Shown here one piece after another: positions 22,540-34,121 of a stretch of DNA of 64,000 nucleotides (positions are counted from its first letter, which is position 1; each line of letters starts with the position of its first letter). A program made the translations under genes and the position numbers. The notes below the pieces were generated by a model. That model did no database searches and was not told where the DNA came from. It saw nothing but the letters and a program-made list of their open reading frames with translations. This DNA comes from Ophthalmolycus amberensis (Eukaryota > Chordata > Actinopteri > Perciformes > Zoarcidae): positions 1,333,501-1,397,500 of the forward strand of contig JAFEUB010000909.1 of assembly GCA_024529925.1 (NCBI GenBank), read 5' to 3'.

Positions 22540-22710
22540 AAGAAATATGAAAAACAATTTAACAATAATAATGACGCTGATGATAAAATTAATTATGCCC
22601 AGGGATGGCGGATGAGAAAAAAAGGAAGGAGGACCTCAGCAGCAGTCGCTCACTTAATTTGATTCCCAGACACTGGCGGATATCAGGTGCCATTTGACAA
22701 GCAGACACAA
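22540..22710. promoter_or_regulatory. candidate conserved non-coding element
   Basis: A repeat-free stretch with AACAATTTAACAATAATAAT (SOX-like ACAAT cores) near 22553-22572, TAATTA at 22590-22595, and TTAATTTGATTCC near 22655. Clustered SOX-like and homeodomain-like cores in unique sequence fit a developmental enhancer. Only motif density supports this. Confidence 0.37.
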
Positions 22711-22740
22711 TGAGTGTGTACTGCAAAATCTCTACATGGA

Positions 22741-22768
<28 letters not shown>
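22741..22768 (+). repeat. (TG)n microsatellite
   Basis: A perfect TG run of 14 units. Confidence 0.97.
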
Positions 22769-22771
<3 letters not shown>

Positions 22772-23640
22772 TGTGTGTGGAAGCGCCTGCGTGTTATCCT
22801 CAGCAAAGGTGCTGTTTTAAGCCCCTCAGACGACACATGGGGTGGTTCTTTTCTTTTCCACAGTATGTGTTCATAGTGACACTGTGTATGAAGGCACACC
22901 CTACAGACAACACAGCAAATGTACATGTGTGCATGCATACATGCCAGCCCACCCACATCTCTGCCTGCACACTCCTGCTGAAGAAATACATTCTGCTTTT
23001 TAACTGCAAACCACATCAGTATAGCCTGTACCGGTGCACGACTCTGCAAACATGTTGACGCGAGTGATGTCGCCTCCATCTACCGAATGTAGATTTTCCA
23101 CAACATGTTTTTATTTCCTTAGTCTTATGAAACATGCAGCCTCTCCCCAGGGACTGTGATTGACACATGCAAGCTTTAGGGATAGGAGTCAAGCATGACT
23201 GGCTCTCTTGGGGGGGTTAACATTTTTAGAGTATTTTTCCCCATAACTACTGCTGTAGTGATGTCTTCTGTAGCAAAGCTGTCCCGCGCTGCTATAGTAA
23301 CTCATCTCATTAGGATAAACGGTGAGATCATCCTGGGTGCGGTCTGTTTCAATCTCCTTGCATCTCATGTTGCATTATCACGCCTGTCATCATGCATGTG
23401 CCACGCTGTGTCCCCTTTGTGTTATTTACACTGCGGCTTAGCACTTGCAGTTTTTCCTTTCGTAATTCCAAAACTGCACAGTGTAGGAGCAGAGTAATAA
23501 AAAAACATCCTTATCTTCCTTATCCAGAAAATCTTTAAGGTTTAGGCTCTCACTTTCTGTCTTCCTCTGTGGGTATCTTTACGTCCGTGTGTGAGAGGAG
23601 AAAGATGAGAGCGGGAGGAGAGGGAGAGGGGGCTTGATAG
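22769..23640. other. non-coding, partly mixed-composition unique DNA
   Basis: No repeats are seen. Overlapping open frames of 60-115 codons occur on both strands near 22.7-23.1 kb and 23.2-23.5 kb, without splice support or recognisable products. Some of 23,230-23,450 may be conserved non-coding sequence. Confidence 0.45.
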
Positions 23641-23659
23641 AAGAGAAAGAGGGCAGAGA

Positions 23660-23850
23660 CCGGTGGCTGCACTGATTTAATTTGCGGAGGTTTGCACGAC
23701 GGCGAGGCATTCCTTTTAACGATCACTAAATTGTTTTCTGACAGAACCCCGCCATGCAATTTCTCTCCCCGACATTTGATTTACATATGATCTTTAAACA
23801 CCGCCGAGGCCGCGCTAGCTATTTGGTTATCATTCAAATCACTCTCCTCC
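23660..23850. promoter_or_regulatory. candidate conserved non-coding element
   Basis: Unique sequence rich in TTTAATTTG, TTTAACGATCA, CATTTGATTTACATATGAT and GGTTATCATTCAAATCA, with several CG dinucleotides retained. The mix of homeodomain, E-box (CATATG) and GATA-like motifs is enhancer-like. Confidence 0.36.
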
Positions 23851-23934
23851 GTGTCACACTCCAGGATAGGTCACTCTCCTCATGCTGGCTCCTGAGACGA
23901 GACGGCTGAGATGGAGGCGAGAGGGAAAAAGAGG

Positions 23935-24260
23935 AATGTATAACTAATGAAATAAATTGATTAAGGGGCAAAATCAATTGGTTTGCAGGCCTGCAATGAA
24001 GATCTAGTGCTTAATTTAGCATGGACCCTGCAAGCCTGGGCATTAGCAGCAGAAAGGGAACTGAAAATGTAATTGGTGCTAAATGAAGTAGTGTACAGTA
24101 ATGGGCACAGGGACATTGAGAGAGGTTCCCGTCTTTTCCCTTTCCGAGCTCCCATCACCACCCTCTTTGAATGCAATCAAAGCACACCTCAACTTTGATT
24201 CTCCCTAATGCATTTAATAAGCCTAGTTTATTGGAATGAAGATAAAAGACGGAGAGATAG
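23935..24260. promoter_or_regulatory. candidate conserved non-coding element
   Basis: Dense ATTGATTAAG, ATCAATTGG, CTTAATTTAGC and GTAATTGGTGC motifs in unique sequence. The minus-strand frame at 23961-24176 is probably chance. Confidence 0.36.
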
Positions 24261-24589
24261 AGAACATTTGCATGTCTTTGAAGAATGAAAGAAGAGCACT
24301 CTTTAACCTGAGAGGTAAAAATTCACAGCAATGTGAGCATGCTGATGGAGAGTAATGATTGCGGTGTTTTTTCTTTTTCTTTTGGTGAAAGTATGAAATA
24401 TCTTGACAGAGGTGGATACATTAATTCCTAATGTATTTCTGAGGTCTGCGTGACCCAAACCCTTGATTTCATTTCCTTACCCAGAATACACACTCATGCA
24501 ACATGCTTCTGTCTATCCAGTGTGCTAGACAGGTGTGCGACAGTTTCTAATATTGTGTTGCTTTACAAAAGATCCATTTATAATGTCGT
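24261..24589. other. non-coding spacer with a perfect octamer
   Basis: ATTTGCAT, the POU octamer in reverse orientation, occurs at 24266-24273. The rest is AT-rich unique sequence with a T-rich run at 24367-24384. Confidence 0.45.
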
Positions 24590-24870
24590 TTTGCCTGCAT
24601 GTACGATGAAGCTGCAGAAAGGTTAAGTTAAGTTTAATCCAATTAGAATCCCGCTGAGGACGACGGGGTCCCGCTGCACATTGGCACAATTAAGGCTGAT
24701 CTTTAAGATGAAACACACTGCCAGGCAAACCTCTCCGCGTCAAAATGGAGTAGCTGTAAAGCACAGTGACAAAATGACATTATCTGTCTGCTTGTTCTAC
24801 ATCCCGACTAATGTAAAGTGAGGTTCTGACATTAAGAGGAGTCATTTTGAATGTGCGGTCGCATCCAGAG
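24590..24870. promoter_or_regulatory. candidate conserved non-coding element
   Basis: Non-repetitive sequence with TTTAATCCAATTAGAATCCCG, CACAATTAAGG, ACATTATCTG and CGACTAATG motifs and several retained CG dinucleotides. Evenness of base use and absence of repeats make it one of the better enhancer candidates of the window. Confidence 0.37.
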
Positions 24871-25720
24871 AGGCCTGTTTCATGTTGACTTTTCCCATTT
24901 CTTCTAAATGTTAGCACTAAGAGGACAAAAGTGCAAATAGACAAATTGGATATGATACTTCTTCAGCATTCTAAACTAAAACTGGCAAATTTGTGACCAA
25001 GTGCTGGTTTGGGGTTGCGTCAATAAAATTCATAGCTGGTGAAGAAATGGGCATTGATTTCATTTTTTCCCCCTTTCGGTCCTTTATGAATGTGTTCCAC
25101 CTTTCCTTACCTTTTCCTGGACTGCTTTTTACAAGACAGGTTTTAGTGGGTCGCCATAAAAGCAATGAGGAGCTACTTAAGTGCACAACAGGGACAGACC
25201 CCTGTAAAGATCATCAACAACCTTCACGTCCTTCAGAGGGGAAAAGTGTGGGAGGATATAGGGATGTGAAAGATAGTAAATAAAAATGAAAGTAATTGTG
25301 AAAAAGCAGTTTTCTAAATCCTGCTTTTTAGTACCTCAGTCATGTTAAGCAGCTGGAGCGATGGGGAGAGTTTCCGCATGGTTTTATTCACATATAGAGG
25401 CAATAAACCACCTGGATGTTATCTAAAGCAGACCACGTGCAGCCTGATTAAAACTGTCGGAGTTTGTTTCCATCTTTTTTGATGACAAATGTCGTTGTAA
25501 CTTGTGAATTGCTTTCCTTTATAGCTGGCCAGTCTTTTGTTTTGTTTCCAGAAATGACTTTTCTATCCAGATGTCTGTTGAGAAAAGCAAATACTCTTAG
25601 AAATGGTGTTGCACATGGTTCTGCTCTCGATCTATCAGTCACATATTAAACATTTTGATTCTTTACTTTTAATTTGGTTAATGTTAGGAAGGAATGCCTC
25701 TGCTTTAGATAGCGTGCAGC
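24871..25720. other. non-coding, no recognised feature
   Basis: AT-leaning unique DNA. The open frame at 24993-25283 (96 codons) contains no recognisable domain and has a minus-strand counterpart of similar length. Confidence 0.5.
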
Positions 25721-26190
25721 TTGTTCATCGGCGTGCGTGAATTAATGCGGAAAGAGACCATCTGACTCAAGATGTATTCTAACTAATATGCTTTCAGTTA
25801 CTCGCTGCATCAATATTAACAGTGACCAAGAATGAAGGGTATCGGCCATGCATTCATGCCTGTGCACAGTAATTGTGATTTAGATAAATTATGGATCGGA
25901 GTGTGCTGTCTGTCATATAAGGGATTTGTACATCTGATTGTAAGTGTCTTTAAACATATATATATATTTATAGGAAAAAAATAATGAATGATGTGGTGGA
26001 ATAAGTCAAGCTATTGAGATGGAGAGAGGAAGAGAGAGGGAGAGAGAATGATGCTATTGCGAGTGGCTCAGAGTAGGAGAGTTATCAAAGTGGCTCTATG
26101 CATGTGAATGAGTCTATTGATCGCTGGGCGGATCGATGCTGTATTTATAACACAGGGGAAGGCTGAATCAATGCATACTTAATGTGTAAA
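25721..26190. promoter_or_regulatory. enhancer-like segment, split by a short (TA)n
   Basis: Positions 25735-25920 carry GAATTAATGC, CAATATTAACAG, GTAATTGTG and AAATTATGG. A short TA run lies at 25956-25967 and a purine-rich run at 26020-26050. Positions 26060-26190 carry TATTGATCGC and TGAATCAATGCAT. It may be two elements. Confidence 0.3.
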
Positions 26191-27265
26191 GAGGCGGGGA
26201 TGCTGGGGCAGGGGTGCAGGACGAGGGCAGGAGGTGGGAGGAGACGAGGGGACGCGAGGATGGAGAGGTGGAGGCTTGTTAAATAACCGGCGTTTACATT
26301 TTCTGTTTACTCAGCACTAGCGAGGCTGTGTGTTTAGAATGTTTTAGTGCGGGAGGTTAGGCGTCCCTCACATCACAGCCTGTTGTTCTGATGAGCTGTC
26401 AATCAAAACTCCATCCATGGTGATCCATGTGTGTGCCCTCTAAGCGACAGTTCATCTAAAGTCTAAACCTTGACAGCAGTGTATGATGTGAGCTGAAAAA
26501 TCTCTCAAAAATGAAAAAAGGCTTTTTCTTTACTCCCTTACACAAAATCGCACACTTGCACTCACACAGAAGATGCGATAGTAGACCATGTTGGAAGAGG
26601 CTCTCAAGGAAGGCCTCCAGACTCCCCTCTCCACATGCTGCTACCATACAAAACAATTAGCATTTTAATTGTTTTGAGTTTCCTTTCATTTGTTCCTCTT
26701 TGTTTTCTCTTCTGCTGCATGGGTGTATGCCTGTAAGGTTGCATAATTACAATTCTATCTTCTGGTTTGGAAAACATTTACTTTAAATTAACCAAGTAAA
26801 TTTCTTTGTAATCAATTAGAATTATCTGATTGTAAAAATGTAGCTCTGAAGAACTAGCTCTGTAATGTAAATGAGAAGTGCAATCTGGCAAAATAAAACC
26901 ACACTTACAGCGCATGTTTTTGGAAAAACACACAAACAGACTAACAAACAAATTCCACATTCAACTTTTGTTCTCATCTATGTCTGACAAGACAGGAAGT
27001 GACAAATACTTTCTCTTCCCCAGATACATTGCATGTTGACGGCCGGAGTGGAGCTCAAGCATCATGTTGAGACGAGGTTCTTCAGTTCAAAGTGCTCCCA
27101 GTGAACACATAACATTTTACTGCTTTCTCCTGGCTGGGAAATTTTGAGTGAGAATACTCCTGTGGGTCTGATTTGGTTTTTGACTTTTATAGTATCCTAC
27201 TGAAGACTGGAGGTGAGGACTCACTCTCTGCCGTCGTAAACACACATGCAGGTGGACACACGCTT
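26191..27265. other. non-coding; G-rich start, then AT-rich
   Basis: Positions 26200-26275 are G/A-rich. After 26,640 the sequence is AT-rich with several TTAATT-type motifs. No coding or RNA feature is supported. Confidence 0.5.
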
Positions 27266-27287
27266 ACACACACACACACACACACAC
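27266..27287 (+). repeat. (AC)n microsatellite
   Basis: A perfect AC run of 11 units with CA-rich flanks from 27240. Confidence 0.95.
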
Positions 27288-28111
27288 GTGAGAACGTACA
27301 CATCCAAGCTTATATTTATGGTGGGAAAGGACTATTATGGACTGTTTCTTATACCTTTGTCTGAAATGCCATCTTTATTATAAGTAGAAGGATACCACAC
27401 GTGGTAAAGACTGTTCTGTTCCCTATAGTGGCCATGACCTGAGGCTCCAAAGTCATTAAACCATCCATGCATCCTTGCTAATTAAAGGTTAAGTCAATAC
27501 AACGAAGAGGCCTTGCAGCTAGAAAACAACAAATAAGAGCTAGAAGAGTTAAGGCACAAAATGGGACCAAGATAAACATCTAGATCAGATACAGCTGCAG
27601 TATTTGCTGTTATTCCCCATCATACAGAAATTTGACTGTAGCCTTGACCAATACCACAGTGTCCATCTGACACGCCAAGTGTTGTTGGGGATTGCATTAA
27701 GTGTGTTTTTGTTTGACCTGGCAACAGAAAGTCGCCTTGAGAAGTCGTCACAGTCGTTGTTAAAAGACTCTGGCCGAGGTAAGCAGTCTAGTCATTCCGC
27801 AGGTGCTCGGCCAGAGGACTATTTCCCAGAGGTTTATTTCCCTGAAAAGCTTGCAGGGAGGTTCATGGAAGGCTCACAGAGGTCAGGAAGCTGATTAAAT
27901 TTCAGCTCTGTGTTAATTTTTACCCGATCAAATTCTGCAAGAGAAAGGGTAGAATCTTTATGGATTCAAGTTTAAATTTCTTATGGCGGTATGTAGTTTT
28001 GGATTACGGAGACGGCACACGTATGTTAGCAAATGAGGCAAATAGGCCAAGAGACACAAACAATGGCAAATTCAGCTTTCTCTGAATGGTATATACACAG
28101 ACGTTCAGAAT
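27288..28111. other. non-coding, no recognised feature
   Basis: Unique sequence. The 96-codon frame at 27604-27894 shows no recognisable domain. Confidence 0.5.
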
Positions 28112-28220
28112 GAAAGGAATAGTTTGACACTAAATATGTTTGACACTAAATATACTTTACTAAAAAAAAAGCTAGCCTGACCAAATGTAACAACATCGGA
28201 ACTCTGAGCTATTCCTTTAA
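28112..28220 (+). mobile_element. collapsed teleost interspersed repeat with inverted ends
   Basis: The left end AAAGGAATAG (28113-28122) is inverted at the right end as CTATTCCTTT (28209-28218). Between them, GTTTGACAC near the left and AAGCTAGCCTGACCAAATGT near the right occur in the same order as in a high-copy teleost repeat (known from memory), with most of the middle deleted. A 16-bp unit (GTTTGACACTAAATAT) is duplicated in tandem at 28122-28153. No coding capacity. Confidence 0.55.
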
Positions 28221-28853
28221 GTTTTGTATTTTGCTCTAAATTTAAATTGGGTAAATAGGTCACAGCGACTGCGTTACAGTTTAGGGCACTCTGATTGCAG
28301 ACCCACTTTTATTGGCAAGTTTAAAAATAGGGATCTATTTTTCAGAAACCGCTTACATACAGTATAGTAGTACGTACTGTAAACTGTTTATCATAGTTAA
28401 GTACCGGTGCATAGTCAAAGAAGTTTTAGAAGAGGAGGAAGTGTAACTATATAAATATGTTTTTCCAACAATGAGCAGTGCTGCTGCCTGTAGCCTTGAC
28501 TTTGAGGCTTTTATAGCTCTCCCCCCTATTTGAAACTCACATCTAAAAAGCAAACATTTCTCTCTCTCTGTTCATGCGCACCATCCGGGTCCCTGGTATC
28601 CTGCACATGTTGGCTCTGCTCCAACACCAGCATCTGCTTTCTGCGTCCTGAGCCCCATCCACCACAAGGAATCCCTCCTCTGGACGGAATGTTTCTGTTG
28701 GCGGGAAAATGGATCCCTGCAAATGCTGAACTGGTATTCAGACTGTGTACATCGTAAGCTGTTCATGATGATAAGACCTTTCACAACAACGAGGGCTTCC
28801 GCACACTCAGCTGAACGTGAATTGGCAAGTTCAATAGGCCATTAGTGCAATGC
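28221..28853. other. non-coding, no recognised feature
   Basis: AT-rich until 28,540, then mixed. Short opposing open frames at 28530-28784 are not supported by splice signals or a known product. Confidence 0.5.
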
Positions 28854-28868
28854 GGGGGGGGGGGGGGG
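28854..28868 (+). repeat. G homopolymer, 15 bases
   Basis: An uninterrupted G run in the sequence ATGCGG...GGCAGC. Confidence 0.95.
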
Positions 28869-29063
28869 CAGCACAAAACATGACATAAAAAGTGATATTA
28901 GTGACATTACAAACACTCAAAATGTATTTACATCCGCATGCTAGGTATCGATATTGTAGCTACAGTATGTCACGCTACTTCCTGCAAAGCGCCTGTGAAT
29001 GTCAAGCAGAGGTACTCAAATCAGCATGGACAGCAAAGCACAAGTCTATCCACCCACCTGCAG

Positions 29064-29065
29064 TG

Positions 29066-29097
<32 letters not shown>
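29064..29097 (+). repeat. (CA)n microsatellite with GCGCGC start
   Basis: GCGCGCGC leads directly into 13 CA units; the junction is a strong Z-DNA-type alternation. Confidence 0.95.
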
Positions 29098-29943
29098 TAG
29101 GTGTGAAAAGTGTGTGCAACGGGAAACATTACCTCTATAACTCAATTTAGAGTGGGATGTTAAAGTGAATACACAATATGAAAAATGAGCATGCAGTTAC
29201 AGTTGAAATATGGATGTTCACAGGTACATATATTTGTCTGCACGCTGAATCATTTAATCTCACCTCTCAAAGACTGGAAAATCCTTTCACGAGTAAATTT
29301 ATTCTGTGATTAATCCTGGGACAGTAGAAAAATATTATTCATGAATTTTTCAAATGTTTTAACATTCAATTCAAGGCCAGGAAAAAGTTAAGAGATCTGC
29401 TCGGTAGCTGCACTGAAGAATATTCAAATAGACACGTTAGTATTAATGTTAACATTAAGGAACACTGAACCTGCCTCTGATTATATAAGTCTTTAATCAC
29501 TCAACTTTATATGTTAGTGGTGTAATCTACAGACTGTCCTTTATATCTAGCAAATAGGCACGCACAAATATTTCCCTTTAATCCACCCGAATACAACAAA
29601 TTCAAAAGTTGAACAAATCTGATGGCTAAATTTAAAAAAAGAGAAAACAGCAAAGCACCAGCTACCGAGATGTGTATTTCATTTGGAAGTAAGTATCTGT
29701 ATAAAGTATACTAAAACAGCAGGGGGAAGCGGGAAGTTAAAGAGCTATCTGTGGCTGACAACAGAATCCTGATGCATGTCTTTGCAAATTTCATTAAGGG
29801 TAAGAATGGCCTGTGCTAAAGCCCAGAAATATCACTGGTGTTTTTTTTAAATTTGTCAGGTAATTTGTTACAGTGTGATTGAAGAAACCGCTCATGTAAT
29901 TGGAAAGAGTCAATCTATGAGGAAAGAAGGGGCGAGGACAGAT

Positions 29944-29946
<3 letters not shown>
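29098..29946. other. non-coding AT-rich stretch
   Basis: AT-rich unique sequence without long open frames, apart from one that runs into the GA repeat that follows. No transposon ends were seen. Confidence 0.5.

Positions 29947-30016
<70 letters not shown>
29947..30016 (+). repeat. (GA)n microsatellite, 35 perfect units
   Basis: Seventy bases of uninterrupted GA, the longest perfect dinucleotide tract of the window. Open frames of 91-146 codons across it encode only Arg-Glu or Ser-Leu repeats in the middle and are artefacts. Confidence 0.97.
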
Positions 30017-30019
<3 letters not shown>

Positions 30020-33000
30020 AGGCGGAGACGAATGGGTGGAGAGGAGGAGAAGGTGGGGCAGATAAATTGAATGCAAAAAGCACGTTTAGCCCCGACACAG
30101 ACACCAGCAGTGAACTGAGGTACAAGAGTACAGAAGAGAGAGAAGAGATAAACAGAAAAGCAATAGACAATGTGAATACAAGCAATTTTTAACATATCTT
30201 CAGTATGATGCCTGTAAGGGAGAGTCTTTGACACTTGCTTCCTATCCTGTTGCGCAAAACATTACTCAGGATGTGTGTGCATGGGTGCTCCACTCATTTC
30301 CCAAGGCTGCATGGATGTGGTCAAGACTTTGATAGCTAACAGTCTCTGGGACTTGAAACATTCACAGGAAAGCTGAGATCATGGTGGTCTGCCCAATTGG
30401 CTCAGACTGGGTGTGGGCAGCGCTGCTCGCTCCGAATGCTGCAGTACAGCCTGGACAAGTGACTGGACTCCTCTGATGAATCACACTCAACCTTTTACAA
30501 GACATTTGGGTCATTGGGGCGTGTGTGGTTGTGATTAGAACATTATAAAGTGAATATAGCCTCACTGTTGATGCCACATATTCAATGCCGTTACTTGACA
30601 GTGTGTCCATGTGAGTTCAAAATGACAAGACTAAAGCATTACAATATAAAGATTGTGATCGCCCAGCACCTCTGTCTTTCCCTCTGAAGGTGAGGTGAAA
30701 TGCAGTTATGAAGGAAAAATATGGGAAATAAAAATGATTTTCCATTGCTGTCTCAAACTCTTACAAAGTTATGTTTTTGTTGTTTTGTTTCTGAATTCCT
30801 GAGGTAAAATGACAGGTGTTTTGCATCTAATTCTTTCCAAATGCTGTCGTCTGGGTGCCACTGATTGTAATCAGAAGGACTGATGATGCTGGAGGTCTTT
30901 TTACTTTCAGTAACTTCAGGGGATCTTTCAACCAGCAGGAGGCTTAAACGGTGAAGTGCTTTAACCAACAATCAGACACGGAACAAACATAAACTAACAC
31001 AGCATACAGCATTCTTGTTTTAAATTTATGATTAGAAAACAGCTGTTGAATAGTCTGAATAAACCAGCAACATGCTTTCTCTCGGTATAAAAAAATATGT
31101 TTGTTTATTTCACGATATCAATTAATTTGAATCACCTGCGTAAACATATTTTTGTTCTTTGAATACCTTTCCACCACTGTTTCTGGTTTATATTGCTGTA
31201 GCTGGATTTTTGCATTAATATGTTTCTGGTGGGCTCTGGTGCAGCTTTGTAGGGATCATAAATGTAATATAATGCATGCATTAAGTATAAGATGGAAGCG
31301 TTATTGTGAGACTACTTCATCATTTCAAGTTTTTACAGCTTAAAGGTTGTGCATAAAATGGCACTTATTTGAATGCAAAGTGTTATGTACTTTTCTATGG
31401 TGGATGGTATTTTGCATATGTGCCTGGTTGTTATGTTCCAAGCTTTAGGATGCAAACATGTGCATTCATTCAGAGTAAAACAAACTGATCCTACTATCAC
31501 TTACAGGGTCTTATTTCCTCACACTATCTCCCTTGTGAAATACTGGAAAATTGATATTGACAGTTTGTTGCATAACATATTTAGAAAGTATTTTATCCAA
31601 TAGTTTATCCAATCCTAATAAAGGGCAACATCTCCACTTGTATTGATTCATGCTTCCTTACCCATGTGTGCATATGAAAATACTACCAGTTTTGACAAAA
31701 ACGTTTTTGGAATAATAAGTAACTGCACCTCGGCATTCTAGCCTTTCACAGCGTGTGCATTTGTCTTTATGCTATTTCATTTGTAAACAATTTGGCATTA
31801 CTTAGTTGGTCAAACCCCCTTCTTAGTGCAATAAGCCAGTTCAACACTGTTTTAAGGGAATTGTATCCTGGCACAAAAAAAAATAGAAAAACAAATTATG
31901 AAATAAACCAAAATTTACAGCGATTTTCTGCAGCATTTTTACAATAAATCCCACCAAAAGTAATTATATGCTCTACATGTTAAGTGTTCCCTTCTTACAA
32001 TCCAACTTAAATTTTGTCACTTGGCAGAAAAATGCGACGTTAAGACACATGCAGTCTCGTGGGGGGTGTGCACTGACATACTAACACTCTCACTCACATG
32101 CAAACAGTATTTATACATCTCAGAGGGCTTAATAAGAACAGGTTGCGTCTGTCATTTGAGCGTACGATGGAAATGTGATATGTTGCTATGGAAACATAGT
32201 GGCGCATCTCTTGCTGTGGTGCTCTGCGCATTTCATCACGTTCGCTACATTAATAAGCATAATAATGTGGTTGGCAAGAGAGTGTTTTAAAAAGGATCAG
32301 ATTGCCCCTAAATTGATGTCGGTGCGATCAAAATGACAGCGTCTATGCAAATTTGAATAGTGAAAAATAAAGTCTTTAATGCACGGCAAAACAAAAGAAG
32401 ACTTTCCACTCATCAGGAGTGCGTAGAGGCTGTTATTCAGCCGTAGCTCCCATTTTGTCCTTTTCCTTCTCCCCTGCACAGCTTATTGGCCTTGGCCACC
32501 CTGTAATGTGTGGTGCCTACACTGCCACAATTCCTCCTGGCTCTCGGCTGAGTATGTATCGATCGCTTGCTGGTGTGTATTACGTTGAGGGGACGTGTCA
32601 GAGAGAGAGAGGGAGAGGTGGTGGTGGAGGAGGAGGGAGGTGAAAGACAGAGAGGGGGTTAGGCGGAGGAAATATCCTGACAGCTCACTCATATGTTCGA
32701 CGATAACACCTTCAGAAGTTCTCTGGAAAGGCTTTGGAGCAGTGCGTGCTGGGTGTTGCCATGTATCTGCACCTGTATCTTCATGTATCTTTCACAATTG
32801 CTGATCCTTTCGGAGCCATACAAATCTGTAAGAGAATCCTCATAATTAGAGGTCCTCCATGCACTAAACTACACAGCCATGAAGAAAAATGAAAATGAGA
32901 ATTGTTCATTTCTCTCGTTGCTCACTCTCTCTAATCCAAACATGGAGATGGGTTTCCCACTTATAATGCAGTGATACTGTATCAGGCTCTATCCCCACAC

Positions 33001-33150
33001 AGCCCTTCTACTTTCCACTGGCCTATGATTACAACTGGCTATATTTAGGATAATCAGAGTATGGGACTTCCCTCATTCTCATAAAGGGAAATGAGGCATA
33101 TGGATGGTGTAGCCTTGCTTGGTTCAGCACAGTGCAGCATAGCCTTGCAT
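30017..33150. other. non-coding, AT-leaning, no recognised feature
   Basis: About 3.1 kb with no microsatellite beyond 15 bases and no open frame above 90 codons. A perfect octamer ATGCAAAT lies at 32345-32352 within unique sequence. Positions 32595-32640 are G/A-rich. Candidate regulatory sequence may exist near 32,290-32,420, but motif density is ordinary. Confidence 0.5.
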
Positions 33151-33185
33151 ACACACACACTCACACGCGCGCACACACACACGCA

Positions 33186-33217
<32 letters not shown>

Positions 33218-33225
33218 CACACACA
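33151..33225 (+). repeat. compound (CA)n/(CGCA)n microsatellite
   Basis: CA units flank GCGCGC at about 33166-33171 and six or so ACGC units at 33181-33204. CG-containing alternation makes this a strong Z-DNA-prone tract. It is similar in structure to the repeat at 16631-16770. Confidence 0.95.
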
Positions 33226-33469
33226 GTATGCAGAGTGGGTTAAGAAGGCTGGAATGATGCAAAGAGGTTAGAATTGCCCTGCAAGTATAATTGTTTTTCC
33301 TTTAGTCACACTAGCAGATGAACAACTAGATGCACACTCATCTAAAGTTATGAAACTGTTAATGAATACATTGCATCTTTGGCCTCCTTTTTATTCATTT
33401 GCTTTTCTATTTTCAATAGTTTAAATCATTTTGCAAACGTTTATTTTACTATGTGCTTTTTTGATCTTA

Positions 33470-33548
33470 TTTCCTGCCAGTGTAATGACCCAATACCCCC
33501 ACAGGGATCATTAAAGTTTCATCGAATCTGATTTAACCTAATCTAATA
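33470..33548 (+). mobile_element. LINE 3'-end-like fragment
   Basis: CCCCCACAGGGATCATTAAAGTTT near 33496-33519 followed by CTGATTTAACCTAATCTAAT resembles the 3' terminus of teleost LINEs, which end in GGGATCATTAAAGTT plus a short tandem tail. The resemblance is from memory and the fragment is too short to assign a clade. Confidence 0.45.
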
Positions 33549-33929
33549 TGCACAACAATAGGCTAATGTGCATCCACAGAGAAAGCCCCCTCCCGTCTAC
33601 TTTCCTTTCACCTGGCACTCAGATTCTCCCACAACAGTCCTAGTTCCTCTGGTAAGCTACAAAAGCATCACTGCAATCAATGAGAGGAGAGTATGTGGCC
33701 ATGAGTATCCCTATGCAGCACATAGCAGACAGGGAGTCTGATTCATAGTGGGCCACTCTGCTCTTCATCACTTTAATAAATGGCCCAGGGGACTGGGGAA
33801 CATTTTGCCTGCTACAGAGGTACTGATCAGAATAGGGACATTTAAGCTCTCTGTCTCTGCCACTTCTTTTACCTTGCCCACTTCCTTTTGTCTCTTCTTC
33901 TCCTTCCTCCCTCTCTCTCTTCCTTACAG
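33549..33929. other. non-coding, ending in a polypyrimidine tract
   Basis: Positions 33880-33927 are almost purely C and T and end in TTACAG, the strongest splice-acceptor-like signal noticed in the window. Confidence 0.5.
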
Positions 33930-34121
33930 TCTTTTGCTTTAAAGGATGGCTACATCAGAGGGCCAGCTGGCCTCACTCCTTCATCAGCGACACTGACCTT
34001 CTGCTTGTCACCGCTTAAGCGGCCGTCACATCCACTCCACTGGCTCATCGGCCACTGCCACAGGAAAAAAAAGAAGCTTAAGAGCCACCTTAATCCAATA
34101 CAGCGTCTGAGAGCCACGTAA
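33930..34121 (+). CDS. weak candidate exon after a strong acceptor
   Basis: The sequence directly after the acceptor AG at 33928-33929 is open for 63 codons to a TAA at 34119-34121. The peptide (SFALKDGYIRGPAGL...) is basic near its end (HRKKKKLKSH) and resembles nothing I know. The minus strand is also open here (33950-34213), which lowers the coding argument. It could equally be intronic sequence following a pyrimidine run. Confidence 0.15.
   Translation, partial: SFALKDGYIRGPAGLTPSSATLTFCLSPLKRPSHPLHWLIGHCHRKKKKLKSHLNPIQRLRAT

Noticed and set aside
22181..22540. Several frames of 91-106 codons on both strands
   Set aside because: Produced by the C/T-rich tract, which lacks stop codons in several frames at once.
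29794..30234. Open frames of 91-146 codons on both strands
   Set aside because: They consist largely of Ser-Leu or Arg-Glu repeats from the (GA)n tract.
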